A DNA stretch of 64,000 nucleotides, from NCBI GenBank assembly GCA_030683005.1, contig JAUXMY010000030.1, forward strand, positions 60,829-124,828, in the 5' to 3' direction. The position numbers were made by a program, and so were the translations under genes. Positions 46,272 through 54,714 of this stretch are shown piece by piece (within the stretch, counting starts at the first letter, position 1; each line of letters begins with the position of its first letter). This DNA is from Caulobacter sp. Lineage in GTDB: Bacteria > Pseudomonadota > Alphaproteobacteria > Caulobacterales > Caulobacteraceae. The notes under the pieces were generated by a model. The model searched no databases, was not told the origin of the DNA, and saw nothing but the letters and a program-made list of their open reading frames with translations.

Positions 46272-47528
46272 CTACTCCCGATCCCCCCACGCCAGCTTCA
46301 CCGCCAGGGCCACGAAGATCGCCCAGCGCAGGTCGTTGTAGCTGACGGCAATGCTCTCGGTCAGGCTGACCAGCGAGTAGATGACCAGGAACGGCAGGGC
46401 CAGGTAGGCGCCCTTGTCGCGGAACACCGCCACCAGGGCGGCGATCAGGGTCTGGGCGTAGAACAGCGCCCAGGCGATCAGGCCGGCCAGCCCCATGCCC
46501 AGCCACTGCTCCAGCCAGCTGTTGTGGGCGTGCTGGGCCTTGAAGCCGGCCTCCTTGGTGATCCAGGCCAAGGGACCCCAGCCGCTCTTGTCGTCCCAGA
46601 CGGCGGAGTAGCCGAAGCCCGTCCAGGGCCGCTCCTCGATCTGGCGCATGACGGCGGCCCAGATCTTGGTGCGCCCGGTCAGGGTGGCGTCCTTGCCGAG
46701 CAGCTCCAGGAAGACGTCGGCGGCGAACAGCAGGAAGGCGGCCAGCAGCGCCGCGCCGGTCACCGCCGCCCAGGTGGCCGCCACGCCCGAGGCCGCGCCC
46801 CGGCGGCATATCCAGACGAAGGCCAGCGCCGCGCCGCCCAGCCCCAGCGAGACCAGCGAGGTCTTCGACGTCGACAGCAGCACCAGCCCCAGCGCCAGCC
46901 CGGCCAGCGACCACCACAGCCACGCGCGCTTCGGGACCAGCAACGCCGCGGCCCCGAAGATCGAGAAGGCCATGGCCATGTTGCCGCCCAGGGCGTTCTT
47001 CTCCATCCACACCCCCCGCCAGGCGCCGGGGAACAGCTCGGTCATCCTGCCGAACGGCAGCACCAGGCCGGCGACGAAGGAGGCGACGGCCAGCAGGCCC
47101 AGCGCCGTGGCCATGATCTCGGCCATGGTCGCCCAGCGGAAGCGGACGGCCAGCACCACGCCGGTGAGGGTGGTGGCGAACAGGGCGACCAGACGACGAA
47201 CCGTCGCGTCCGGGGCGATCGACCAGACCACCGACAGCGCCGTCACCGCCATCAGCGCGATCAGGAACGGCTGGCGCAGGGTCGCCATCGCCGCATCCCA
47301 CGGCCGCATGGCCAGCACCGCCACCCCGGCGGCGTAGGCCGGCAGGTAGGCGTTGCGGATGGCGGCGGAGCTGGCCGCGTCGAAGCGGGCGCCGAAGATC
47401 GGCAGGATCCAGCCCTGGCTGTAGAGCAGCAGGCTCATCACCAGCATGCCGAAGGCGGCCACATCCCAGACGTCGATGCGGTGCGCCGCCGGCCGCCCGG
47501 CCTCCCAGGGGGCGGCCGCCCAGGTCAC
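46272..47528 (-). CDS. hfsC: O-antigen-ligase-type polysaccharide polymerase, HfsC-like
   Basis: 418 residues, about ten to twelve membrane helices, with the Wzy_C/ligase periplasmic loop: STSKTSLVSL, GRTKIWAAVMRQIEERPWTGFGY and AHNSWLEQWLGMGLAG, containing the conserved Arg and His. Polymerises or ligates holdfast repeat units in the periplasm; HfsC is one of two partly redundant polymerases in Caulobacter. The GTG at 47528 overlaps the stop of the kinase-like gene (GTGA) and was chosen over a frame running through it. Confidence 0.83.
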   Translation of the reverse strand: MTWAAAPWEAGRPAAHRIDVWDVAAFGMLVMSLLLYSQGWILPIFGARFDAASSAAIRNAYLPAYAAGVAVLAMRPWDAAMATLRQPFLIALMAVTALSVVWSIAPDATVRRLVALFATTLTGVVLAVRFRWATMAEIMATALGLLAVASFVAGLVLPFGRMTELFPGAWRGVWMEKNALGGNMAMAFSIFGAAALLVPKRAWLWWSLAGLALGLVLLSTSKTSLVSLGLGGAALAFVWICRRGAASGVAATWAAVTGAALLAAFLLFAADVFLELLGKDATLTGRTKIWAAVMRQIEERPWTGFGYSAVWDDKSGWGPLAWITKEAGFKAQHAHNSWLEQWLGMGLAGLIAWALFYAQTLIAALVAVFRDKGAYLALPFLVIYSLVSLTESIAVSYNDLRWAIFVALAVKLAWGDRE

Positions 47529-48226
47529 GGCAGGATCCTGCGCAGGAAGGCCGGAGCCTCCACCCGCGCCCGGTTGAAGAACACGCCCGAGGGCCGGCCG
47601 CCGGCGGCGGTGATGGCGTCGCGCAGCCGGGCCGGAGCGCTGACATCCGGCTGGTCGGCGGACACGACCAGCACCGTCTGGTCCATGAACGGCGCCACGG
47701 TCAGGGCGGCCTGGGAGCGGTCGGCAGAGGGGCTGTCGACGATGACCAGATCGGCGTGGCGCTTGAGCGTATTCCAGTAGTCGCTGCTGGGCAGAACGTG
47801 CACCGCCTGCTTGCCGCGCAGCGCGTCGGCGCGGAAGCGGGTGACCCAGAAGCGGTCGCCGCCGACCTGATGGGCGACAAGGAACTTCGAGTCCGGCGCC
47901 AGCGTGCCGTCCGGCATCGGCGTCGGCGGCTGGACGGTGAAGAAGACGCCGCCGTCGGGGGTGGCCGAGACGGCCTTGCCGAGTTCGCCGTACAGGTCGG
48001 GGCGGGCGGCGATGGCGGCATGCTGCGGCGAGCTGAACAGGTCGAGATCGACGAGCCAGACCGTGCGGCCGGCCCGGCGGGCGGCGAAGGCGGCCAGTTC
48101 CCGGGCCACGGTCGAGGTCCCCTCGCCCCGCCGCGCGGCCACGAACTGGATGGCGCGGGCGCGACCGGGCGCCGGCGGCCCGAGGGACGCCCAAAGCTCG
48201 GCAGCTTCAGCGCTCAAATCCACCAT
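47525..48226 (-). CDS. hfsB: CpsD/CapB-type tyrosine-autokinase-like protein, HfsB-like
   Basis: 233 residues. MinD/BY-kinase fold with FVAARRGEGTSTVARELAAF, Walker A'-like VWLVDLDLFS and Walker B DLVIVDSPSADRS. The P-loop reads GEGTST (34-39), whereas kinases of this group have GEGKST; the ATP-binding lysine is replaced by threonine. There is no tyrosine-rich tail. Probably a regulatory partner of the chain-length protein HfsA rather than an active kinase. Coupled to hfsC by a four-base overlap. Confidence 0.8.
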   Translation of the reverse strand: MVDLSAEAAELWASLGPPAPGRARAIQFVAARRGEGTSTVARELAAFAARRAGRTVWLVDLDLFSSPQHAAIAARPDLYGELGKAVSATPDGGVFFTVQPPTPMPDGTLAPDSKFLVAHQVGGDRFWVTRFRADALRGKQAVHVLPSSDYWNTLKRHADLVIVDSPSADRSQAALTVAPFMDQTVLVVSADQPDVSAPARLRDAITAAGGRPSGVFFNRARVEAPAFLRRILP

Positions 48227-48301
48227 GGCTCGAATCGTTACGCGCCCAAGTCTGACAAGCTAACGCATGAAGGGGGCGGAGGAACCTGTTCCCCCTCTTC
48301 T

Positions 48302-48457
48302 CCCTTCCTCCTCGATGGAGGAAGGGCCGGGGATGGTGGTGCAGGCAGTGAGACAAAGCGAATGGCGCTGTCGGGCGCGGAGCCACTTTGCGCCACCCCT
48401 TCGAGGCTGAGGCCACACCACCACCCAACCCTCCTCCATCGAGGAGGAGGGCTTTTT
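48302..48457. repeat. Palindromic intergenic repeat, type B
   Basis: Two hairpins face each other: CCCTTCCTCC/GGAGGAAGGG (48302-48326, 5-base loop) and CCTCCTC/GAGGAGG (48430-48447), the latter followed by GGGCTTTTT. Fills the 241-base spacer between hfsB and hfsA on the minus strand. It may attenuate read-through from hfsA into hfsB-C. Confidence 0.65.
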
Positions 48458-48467
48458 GAAGTCACCT

Positions 48468-49985
48468 TCACCGCCCCTTGTACGCCGCCACGCCGAGCAC
48501 CGGCATGTCCAGCGTGCGCGAGGCGGATGCCGGGGTCGGCAGGCCGGGGCGGAGGAACACCCGGATCAGGCCCGCGCACAGGGCCGAGAAGGCCCCGAAC
48601 AGGAAGGCCAGGGCGAAGACCGGCTTGCGCAGGCTCTCGCCCCGCGTCGGCGCCACGGCCCGGTCGACGATGCGGATGTTGTCGTTGGTCTCCGAGGCGA
48701 TCAGTCGCGCCGCGCCGTCCTGGCGCTCCTTGACCGTGAAGTCGCGGACGCTCGACTGCAGCACGTCGCGGTCCATGCTCAGCGCCTGGTACTGCGGCTC
48801 GATGACCGCCAGTCGCTGGAGCTGGGCGGTCGCCTGCTGCGCCTGCCGGGCGTAGGCGGCCAGCGACTGCTCGAGGGCGGCGACCTCGGCGGCGGTCTGG
48901 ATGCGGTCGGTCTGCAGGGTCTGGTGCACCGGGTTGACTCCGATACGGCGGGCGCCGTCGGTCTGGGTGCGGCCGGTGTTCATGCCGGCCTCGAGCTGGC
49001 CGATCTGGGCCTCGACGTCCTTCACCGGCTGGGCGGTGGGCAGATAGCGGGACAGCATCTCCTCGCGCTGCAGCCGCAGGGCGGCCAGCCGGGTGGCGGC
49101 GGCCGGGTCGATGTCGCGGAACAGGCCGATCTCGGGCGCGACCTGGGCCAGCTGGCCGTCCAGCGTGGCCAGCCGGGCCCGGCGGTCCTGCAGGGTGACC
49201 TCGGCCATCTGGCGTTGTGTCTCGATCTGCCCGATCAGACCTGTCAGGGCGCCCTTCTGGGCGTTGAAGTCGCCGATATCGTTGGTGGTCAGGAACTCCT
49301 GGTAGGCGGTGTCCGCCTGGGCAAGCTGATCCTCGAACAGTACCCGCTGACGCTCCAGCACCGGCGAGGTCGGCTGGATCAGCACCGTGCGGCGATAGAT
49401 CAGGTACTCTTCCAGCAGGGTGTTGACGGCCCGGGCCGCCATCTCGCCGCTCTCATGCTCGAAGCCGATGCGGACGACGGGATTGTCCGGCGCCGAGCCG
49501 ACCGTCAGGTTCTTGCCGAAGCCCTCGACCGCCTTGGCCATGACCTGGGCCTTCCCGGCCGGCGGCGCGGCGGCGTATTTCTCGCCGAGCTCGGGATAGA
49601 GGGCCTCCAGCCCGATGCGGCGGATGGTCCGTTCGCGCAGCTGGGCGCTCATCAGGATCTCGACTTCCGACTGCACCAGCGAGTCGTTCTCCGGCACCGC
49701 GCCGCGGGCGGCGTCGCCGGCGCGCGGCTCGTACACATACTCCTGACCCAGCTGGACCAGGATGCTGGCGGAGGCCGGGTAGGACTTCTTGAGCGTGAGG
49801 GCGAAGGCCGCCCCGACGCCGAAGATGACCAGGAAGATCAGCAGCATCAGCCAGCGCTCGCGCCACAGCAGGGTGATAAAGTCGCTGGGCGCATAGCGCG
49901 GCCGTGAGGCCCAGCCGGAGCCGGCCATCGCCCGACCCGGCAGCGGGTCGTGCGGGAGCGTGCTCCAGGCGCTTTGCGTGCTCAT
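48468..49985 (-). CDS. hfsA: Wzz/GumC-type chain-length and export protein, HfsA-like
   Basis: 505 residues. Two membrane helices (about 45-65 and 455-475) flank a periplasmic Wzz domain (YPASASILVQLGQEYVY, VQSEVEILMSAQLRERTI) and a long coiled coil (about 190-400, rich in Q/A/L heptads). The proline-rich RKPVFALAFL motif precedes the second helix. It lacks a fused kinase domain; HfsB supplies that part. Spans between the polymerase and the outer-membrane protein HfsD. Divergent from hfsD with a 90-base promoter spacer. Confidence 0.87.
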   Translation of the reverse strand: MSTQSAWSTLPHDPLPGRAMAGSGWASRPRYAPSDFITLLWRERWLMLLIFLVIFGVGAAFALTLKKSYPASASILVQLGQEYVYEPRAGDAARGAVPENDSLVQSEVEILMSAQLRERTIRRIGLEALYPELGEKYAAAPPAGKAQVMAKAVEGFGKNLTVGSAPDNPVVRIGFEHESGEMAARAVNTLLEEYLIYRRTVLIQPTSPVLERQRVLFEDQLAQADTAYQEFLTTNDIGDFNAQKGALTGLIGQIETQRQMAEVTLQDRRARLATLDGQLAQVAPEIGLFRDIDPAAATRLAALRLQREEMLSRYLPTAQPVKDVEAQIGQLEAGMNTGRTQTDGARRIGVNPVHQTLQTDRIQTAAEVAALEQSLAAYARQAQQATAQLQRLAVIEPQYQALSMDRDVLQSSVRDFTVKERQDGAARLIASETNDNIRIVDRAVAPTRGESLRKPVFALAFLFGAFSALCAGLIRVFLRPGLPTPASASRTLDMPVLGVAAYKGR

Positions 49986-50075
49986 GCGAATCCGGAACTC
50001 TGCGGTTTCTACCGGAGACGACCGTCGCGGAGCGCGATTAACACTCCGTTACCCCTTTTCCTTAACCTTTGGATC

Positions 50076-50804
50076 ATGCGCCCAAACGCCCCGTCCCGAG
50101 CTGTTGTCCTGGCCTGCGTCGCCCTGCTGGCCGCGTCGCCGGCCGTGGCCGCCCGGGCGCCGGCGCCGGCCTTCGCCAACATCGGCTACGCCGACTGGAC
50201 CGAGCAGGAGCCGGAGTACCGCTTCTATCCGGGCGACACGATCGACATCACCGTGCCCTCGGCGCCGGAGCTGGCGCGCACCGGCGTCATCGTCCAGCCC
50301 GACGGCCGCATCACCATGCCGCTGGTCGCGCCGGTGATGGCGGCCGACCGCACGATCACCGAACTGCAGGATGAGCTGACCCGCGCCTACGCCAGCCAGC
50401 TGCTGCGGCCGGAAGTGGTCATCCAGATCAAGTCGGTGGGAGCGCTGAAGGTGTTCGTCGGCGGCGAGGTCGGGGCGCCGGGGGTGTTCGACATGCCCGG
50501 CGACATCAACAGCCTGCAGGCGGTTATCCAGGCGGGCGGCTTCCGTCCTACCGCCAAGGTCGATCGGGTTGTGATCATTCGCCGCGGACCGGGCGGCCGG
50601 GCCATGATGCGGACGGTCGACCTGAAGGGCGCCCTGAAGAACCCGCTCGGCGCGGACCTGGTGCCCCTGCGCCGCTTCGACATCGTCTATGTGCCGCGCT
50701 CGAACATCGCCGAGGCCGGGCTGTTCATGCAGCAGTGGTTCCGCGACGTCTCGCCGATCCAGGGCTTCAGCTACGCCATCGGCGGAAACAACGGGACGAA
50801 CTAG
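50076..50804 (+). CDS. hfsD: Wza-type polysaccharide export protein, HfsD-like
   Basis: 242 residues. Sec signal (VVLACVALLAASPAVAARA), then Poly_export domain YRFYPGDTIDITVPSAPELA with VQPDGRITMPLVAPVMAA, then SLBB domain KVFVGGEVGAPGVFDMPG and QAVIQAGGFRPTAKV. Forms the outer-membrane exit for holdfast polysaccharide. No lipobox Cys is seen, so it may be anchored differently from E. coli Wza. ATG 50076 follows GGATC; the AT-rich stretch before it (CCTTTTCCTTAACC) suits a promoter shared with hfsA. Confidence 0.88.
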   Translation: MRPNAPSRAVVLACVALLAASPAVAARAPAPAFANIGYADWTEQEPEYRFYPGDTIDITVPSAPELARTGVIVQPDGRITMPLVAPVMAADRTITELQDELTRAYASQLLRPEVVIQIKSVGALKVFVGGEVGAPGVFDMPGDINSLQAVIQAGGFRPTAKVDRVVIIRRGPGGRAMMRTVDLKGALKNPLGADLVPLRRFDIVYVPRSNIAEAGLFMQQWFRDVSPIQGFSYAIGGNNGTN

Positions 50805-50849
50805 ACCCCGTGGGATAGCGTCGCCCGGCGTTGATGTCGGGGGGACACC

Positions 50850-51479
50850 ATGCGGACCATCACCAGCCGGCTGCCGGCGCTGCTCTGGCTCGCAGCGATT
50901 GCGACGTCGCTGCCGATCCTCTGGACCGTTGTCTGGCCAATTTTGAACACCTCAAGGCTGCCCGAGCACGGTGCGCATGTGCCGACGCTGCTCGTCCACG
51001 CCGGCGCCGGTCTTGCGACACTGTTGCTGGGGACGGCCAACCTCTACCTGGGCTGGAAGCGCCTGATGCCGCGGCTGCATCGCTGGCTGGGCTACGGCTA
51101 TCTGATGTTGGGATCTATCGGCGCGACGACGGCGATCGCGCTGTCGATGCTTGCGCCGCATGAACCTCGGGGTCTCTATGTCGCGACGGGCGCGCTGGCG
51201 GCGGCGTGGCTCTGCGCAGCGGCGATGGCCTGGAGGGCGGCTCGGAACCGACGGTTCGACTCCCACCGCGACTGGATGATCAGGAGCTTCGTGCTGATCT
51301 GGACCTTCGTGGGCTGCCGCATCGCGACAAAGGTCACCCTGTTCCCGGCCCTGGGCGATGAAGGCGTGGCCGCGGCGGTCTGGCTGAACTGGGTCGCGCC
51401 GCTGGTCGTCTGCGAAATTGCGCTGCAATGGCGCGCGGGCGCCCGCGTGAAATCGGCTACCGCCCGACCCGGAGACTAG
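50850..51479 (+). CDS. DUF2306 membrane protein
   Basis: 209 residues, about six hydrophobic segments. Conserved DUF2306 features: HAGAGLATLLLGTANLYLG, RLHRWLGYGYLMLG and HRDWMIRSFVLIWTFVGCR, with membrane-embedded histidines that could bind haem or metal. Inner membrane; biochemical function unknown in the family. 45 bases after hfsD on the same strand, possibly read-through. Confidence 0.85.
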   Translation: MRTITSRLPALLWLAAIATSLPILWTVVWPILNTSRLPEHGAHVPTLLVHAGAGLATLLLGTANLYLGWKRLMPRLHRWLGYGYLMLGSIGATTAIALSMLAPHEPRGLYVATGALAAAWLCAAAMAWRAARNRRFDSHRDWMIRSFVLIWTFVGCRIATKVTLFPALGDEGVAAAVWLNWVAPLVVCEIALQWRAGARVKSATARPGD

Positions 51480-51486
51480 ATCGGGC

Positions 51487-51762
51487 CTACCCCTGGGCCA
51501 GCCACTGGCGCGCCTGGCGCTGGGCTTCGGCGACCTCCATCGGATCCATCTCGGCGCTCAGCTCCTTGCGGTAGACCTTGGCCTCGAGCGATCCGCGCAT
51601 CGCGGCAAGGTTGAACAGCATGTGGGCCGAGACATAGTCGAGCGGCGCGCCGCCCTGCCCGGTCGAATAGAGCAGCCCCATCCGGAACAGATCATCGCCC
51701 GACGAGTCGGGGCCCGGCAGCGGCATGGTCGCGGGAGCTTCGCTCTCGACGCTCGCAAGCAT
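51487..51762 (-). CDS. Small Sel1-repeat-like protein
   Basis: 91 residues. One Sel1/TPR-like helical repeat is visible: DDLFRMGLLYSTGQGGAPLDYVSAHMLFNLAAMRGS, here cited only by its ends DDLFRMGLLY and AHMLFNLAAM (about 23-57), followed by a basic/acidic helix. Cytoplasmic as read. The ATG at 51762 follows AGGGAAGAAG. A protein-interaction role is expected from the repeat; partner unknown. Confidence 0.75.
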   Translation of the reverse strand: MLASVESEAPATMPLPGPDSSGDDLFRMGLLYSTGQGGAPLDYVSAHMLFNLAAMRGSLEAKVYRKELSAEMDPMEVAEAQRQARQWLAQG

Positions 51763-51864
51763 GGTCTTCTTCCCTTCAAACCCCGCTCCGGACGGTTCTG
51801 GCCCGGAGCCGATGTCGACAGGAAAATACCCCCGCGCTGAACATAAGGTTAATCGCGCCGAAGT

Positions 51865-51888
51865 CCTGTATTCAGGAGCGAATACAGG
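51865..51888. promoter_or_regulatory. Inverted repeat upstream of the Sel1-like gene
   Basis: CCTGTATT (51865-51872) and AATACAGG (51881-51888) are exact complements with an 8-base spacer, 103 bases before the Sel1-like ATG, in a locally AT-richer spacer that also holds TTAACATAAGGTTAA just to its left. Looks like an operator for a dimeric regulator; no regulator assigned. Confidence 0.4.
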
Positions 51889-51953
51889 TCTCGTTCACCT
51901 CCGTTACTGTCCGTAAAGCTGTGTCGCCGCCGGGTTAAAATGCCGGCCGGCGA

Positions 51954-52832
51954 TCAGCCCTGGGCCGCCTGCAGCTTGTCGAGCGTCCGGGTCTCGAAAT
52001 CGGAGGCGTCATGGCGCTCCGGCAGGCAGCTGGCCGGGTCGCCGAACACGCGGTTGACCATGCGGCCGCGCTTCACGGCCGGTCGGGCGCCGATCTGGTC
52101 GGCCCATCGGTTGACGTGCTTGTAGTCCTGCACCTGCAGGAACTCGGCGGACTCGTAGAGCACGCCCTTGGCCAAGGCGCCGTACCAGGGCCAGACGGCG
52201 ATGTCGGCGATGGTGTAGTCGGCGCCGGCCAGGTACTCGCTCTCGGCCAGGCGACGGTCCAGCACATCCAGCTGACGCTTCACCTCCATGGCGAAGCGGT
52301 CGATGGCGTACTCGATCTTGAACGGCGCGTAGGCGTAGAAGTGGCCGAACCCGCCGCCCAGATAGGGCGCGCTGCCCATCTGCCACATCAGCCAGGACAG
52401 GCATTCGGCGCGGATCGCCACGTCGGTCGGCAGGAACTCGCCGAACTTTTCGGCCAGGTGCATCAGGATGGCGGCCGACTCGAAGACCCGGATGGGCGTC
52501 TCGCCGCTGTGGTCCATCAGGGCCGGGATCTTGGAGTTGGGGTTGGCGGCGACAAAGCCGCTGGAGAACTGGTCGCCCTCGTTGATCTTGATCAGCCAGG
52601 CGTCGTACTCGGCGCCGGCGTGTCCTTTGGCCAGCAGTTCCTCGAGCATGACCGTAACCTTCACCCCGTTGGGCGTGCCCAGCGAGTAGAGCTGCATCGG
52701 GTGCTTGCCGACCGGCAGGTCCTTGTCGTGCGTCGGGCCGGCCACCGGGCGGTTGATATTGGCGAAGCGGCCGCCGTTGTCCTTGTTCCAGGTCCAGACC
52801 CTGGGCGGGACGTAATCGGTTTTGTCGGTCAT
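51954..52832 (-). CDS. yghU: Glutathione-dependent disulfide-bond oxidoreductase (YghU-type GST)
   Basis: 292 residues. Extended N-terminus with VPPRVWTWNKDNGGRFANINRP and GPTHDKDLPVGKHPMQLYSLGTPNG, a YghU signature, then a thioredoxin fold (NPNSKIPALMDHSG; ESAAILMHLAEKFG) and a helical domain with GADYTIADIAVWPWYG. Nu-class glutathione transferases use two bound glutathiones to reduce disulfides and peroxides. Length fits the family. Monocistronic. Confidence 0.93.
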   Translation of the reverse strand: MTDKTDYVPPRVWTWNKDNGGRFANINRPVAGPTHDKDLPVGKHPMQLYSLGTPNGVKVTVMLEELLAKGHAGAEYDAWLIKINEGDQFSSGFVAANPNSKIPALMDHSGETPIRVFESAAILMHLAEKFGEFLPTDVAIRAECLSWLMWQMGSAPYLGGGFGHFYAYAPFKIEYAIDRFAMEVKRQLDVLDRRLAESEYLAGADYTIADIAVWPWYGALAKGVLYESAEFLQVQDYKHVNRWADQIGARPAVKRGRMVNRVFGDPASCLPERHDASDFETRTLDKLQAAQG

Positions 52833-53034
52833 TGGATTCTGGCTCCGCCCATCGTTTTGATTATGGACGCAAGATGGGCTCCGTCCCCCTCCCTGCGCAA
52901 GGCGCCGAACCGGAATCCTGACGGACCCGTTCAGGCGGCGTTCAGGCCGGGCGATTCACCCTGTCCACAGTCGAGGGACCCTTGCGGCAGGGTTGCGCCG
53001 CGGGACGACAACAACGTTCGAGGAGACCTTCGCC

Positions 53035-53559
53035 ATGAAGCGTCTGATGTTAACTCTGGCCGCCGTGGCCGCCGTCGCCGGTCCGATCGCGGTCAGCGCC
53101 AGCGAAGCCAACGCCCAGGACCGCGGTCGCTATGACCGTGGGGATGACCGTCGTGGCGACCGCTACGACCGGCGCGATGACCGGCGGGACTATCGCGGCG
53201 ACCGCCGTGATGATCGTCGCGACTATCGTGGCGACCGCCGTGACGACCGTCGCTGGGACAGCCGCAGCCGCTGGAACCGCGGAACGCACAACGGCTACTA
53301 CTACAACAACCGCTGGTACTACGGCCCGCCGCCGGCCGCCTACTACGGCCGTCCGGGCTACCGTCCGGGATATGCCGCCTGGCGTCGCGGCGCCTACCTG
53401 CCGCCGTCGTACCGGGGCCGCACCTATGTGGTCTATGACTACGGCCGCTACGGCCTCCGGCAGCCGCCGCGTGGCTACTACTGGTACCGCGACGGCAACA
53501 ACTACCTGCTCGCCGCCCTGGCCACCGGCTTGATCCTGGATGTGATCATCAACCACTAG
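53035..53559 (+). CDS. RcnB-like exported Arg/Asp- and Tyr-rich protein
   Basis: 174 residues. Signal peptide [20 protein letters not shown] (cleavage near ANAQDRG). Mature part opens with about 50 residues of repeated [11 protein letters not shown] units, then a Tyr/Gly/Pro-rich segment and the RcnB-type end [39 protein letters not shown]. RcnB-family proteins act in the periplasm in nickel/cobalt homeostasis, but many homologues are uncharacterised. ATG 53035 with GAGGAGA upstream. A strong terminator follows. Confidence 0.82.
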   Translation: MKRLMLTLAAVAAVAGPIAVSASEANAQDRGRYDRGDDRRGDRYDRRDDRRDYRGDRRDDRRDYRGDRRDDRRWDSRSRWNRGTHNGYYYNNRWYYGPPPAAYYGRPGYRPGYAAWRRGAYLPPSYRGRTYVVYDYGRYGLRQPPRGYYWYRDGNNYLLAALATGLILDVIINH

Positions 53560-53581
53560 ACCGGGACGCAGCAGCCTGATG

Positions 53582-53614
53582 AAGCCCCCGGACGCCAGGC
53601 GGCCGGGGGCTTTT
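53582..53614 (+). terminator. Rho-independent terminator after the RcnB-like gene
   Basis: A 10-bp perfect stem (AAGCCCCCGG, 53582-53591, with 53603-53612), 11-base loop and TTTT. Lies 22 bases past the stop and 17 bases before the end of the convergent gene. Confidence 0.85.
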
Positions 53615-53630
53615 CATGTCAGCGCGGCCT

Positions 53631-54533
53631 CTAGTCCTTCCCGGGCTCGGCCGGGGTTGCGAGGTCATCGACCATCGAGCGGGCGATGTCCTTCTCCTGG
53701 GCGTCCCCGCGGCGAACGTCACGCCGGGCCGCGTAGAGCCCCTTCAGATAGGCCCTGTCCCAATCGGTCATCCGCTCGGGGGGCTCCACGCCGGCGGCGC
53801 GGTCGGCGAACAGGTTGAGGACCGACGAGACGCCGGTGATCTCGGCCTCCGGGTCGACCTGCGCCAGGCCAACCATCGCGATGTAGTCGGCCAGACTGGC
53901 GAAACGCAGCGTTCCGATGCGGGAGGCGTCCATGATGATGATCACCCGATCAAAATCATCCCGGGTGCCGCCGCGCAGTCGACCGACGTCCCGCACGCGG
54001 ACCTGGTCGCCTTTCTGATACCGCTGCCCGTCCGCCGTCGTTCGCGCGATGACATGCCACCAGCGCACCGCCGCCTTCGAGGTCGTGAAGGCCTTCAGCG
54101 CGCGACGCGACGGTCGGATGCCGCTGTCGAACTTCGCGAAGGCTTCCGGGTAGTCCTTGACCATGCTGTTGGCCAGCTTGTCGGACTCGGCCGTGGCAAG
54201 CACGATCATGTTGGCCTTGCAGCCCGGCTCGCCGACCTCCAGGCCGATCTCGACGGCCGTCTCGGCGATCCGGTCGACCAGCAGCCGGGCATAGTCGGCG
54301 CGCAGTCCCACCACCCCGGGACAGATCTTGCGATCCCAGCGGCCGAGTCTGTCGTTTCCGGTTTCGTCCGCGATGGTCGCGACGAACGCCGCAATGACCT
54401 CTTTTTCGGGCGCGGGCCGTGCGGTCACGACCAGGCTGTCAACCGTGGTCCCGTCCTCCGCCGGCGGCGTGGCCGGCGGAGCCGGTTGCGCAAACATCGC
54501 CGCGCTCATCGCCGCCGCTAGCCAGATGGACAT
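53631..54533 (-). CDS. Exported hypothetical protein
   Basis: 300 residues with a short signal peptide (MSIWLAAAMSAAMFAQP). The mature part has two cysteines (RKICPG and EPGCKAN), an acidic N-terminal linker and motifs RLGRWDRKICPGVVG, SRRALKAFTTSKAAVRWWHV and RVIIIMDASRIG. Resembles a group of uncharacterised alphaproteobacterial exported proteins; no enzymatic motif visible. ATG 54533 with GGGAG upstream is preferred over the TTG three bases earlier. Confidence 0.78.
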   Translation of the reverse strand: MSIWLAAAMSAAMFAQPAPPATPPAEDGTTVDSLVVTARPAPEKEVIAAFVATIADETGNDRLGRWDRKICPGVVGLRADYARLLVDRIAETAVEIGLEVGEPGCKANMIVLATAESDKLANSMVKDYPEAFAKFDSGIRPSRRALKAFTTSKAAVRWWHVIARTTADGQRYQKGDQVRVRDVGRLRGGTRDDFDRVIIIMDASRIGTLRFASLADYIAMVGLAQVDPEAEITGVSSVLNLFADRAAGVEPPERMTDWDRAYLKGLYAARRDVRRGDAQEKDIARSMVDDLATPAEPGKD

Positions 54534-54654
54534 CAAAAAACTCCCGGGAATCCCATGACTGACGCTGGCGCGCGCCGGACCCTGCCGCGATAGCCGTCGC
54601 CAGGATCGCCTTCAAGTTAAGTCGGCGCAATGTGACGGCCGCGCGACGCCCATT

Positions 54655-54680
54655 AAAAAGGGCCGGCGCGCGGCCGGCCC
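54655..54680 (-). terminator. Rho-independent terminator of the trigger-factor gene
   Basis: GGGCCGGC/GCCGGCCC (54660-54667 and 54673-54680) with a 5-base loop, followed on the minus strand by TTTTTAAT. 34 bases past the tig stop. Confidence 0.85.
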
Positions 54681-54714
54681 CTTCACGATGTCATCGGCGC
54701 GATCCGCCGGACGG

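Noticed and set aside
46272..48194. Single 640-residue protein covering hfsC and upstream DNA
   Set aside because: The first 220 or so residues are out-of-frame hfsB. The GTG at 47528 overlapping the hfsB stop gives a normal polymerase.
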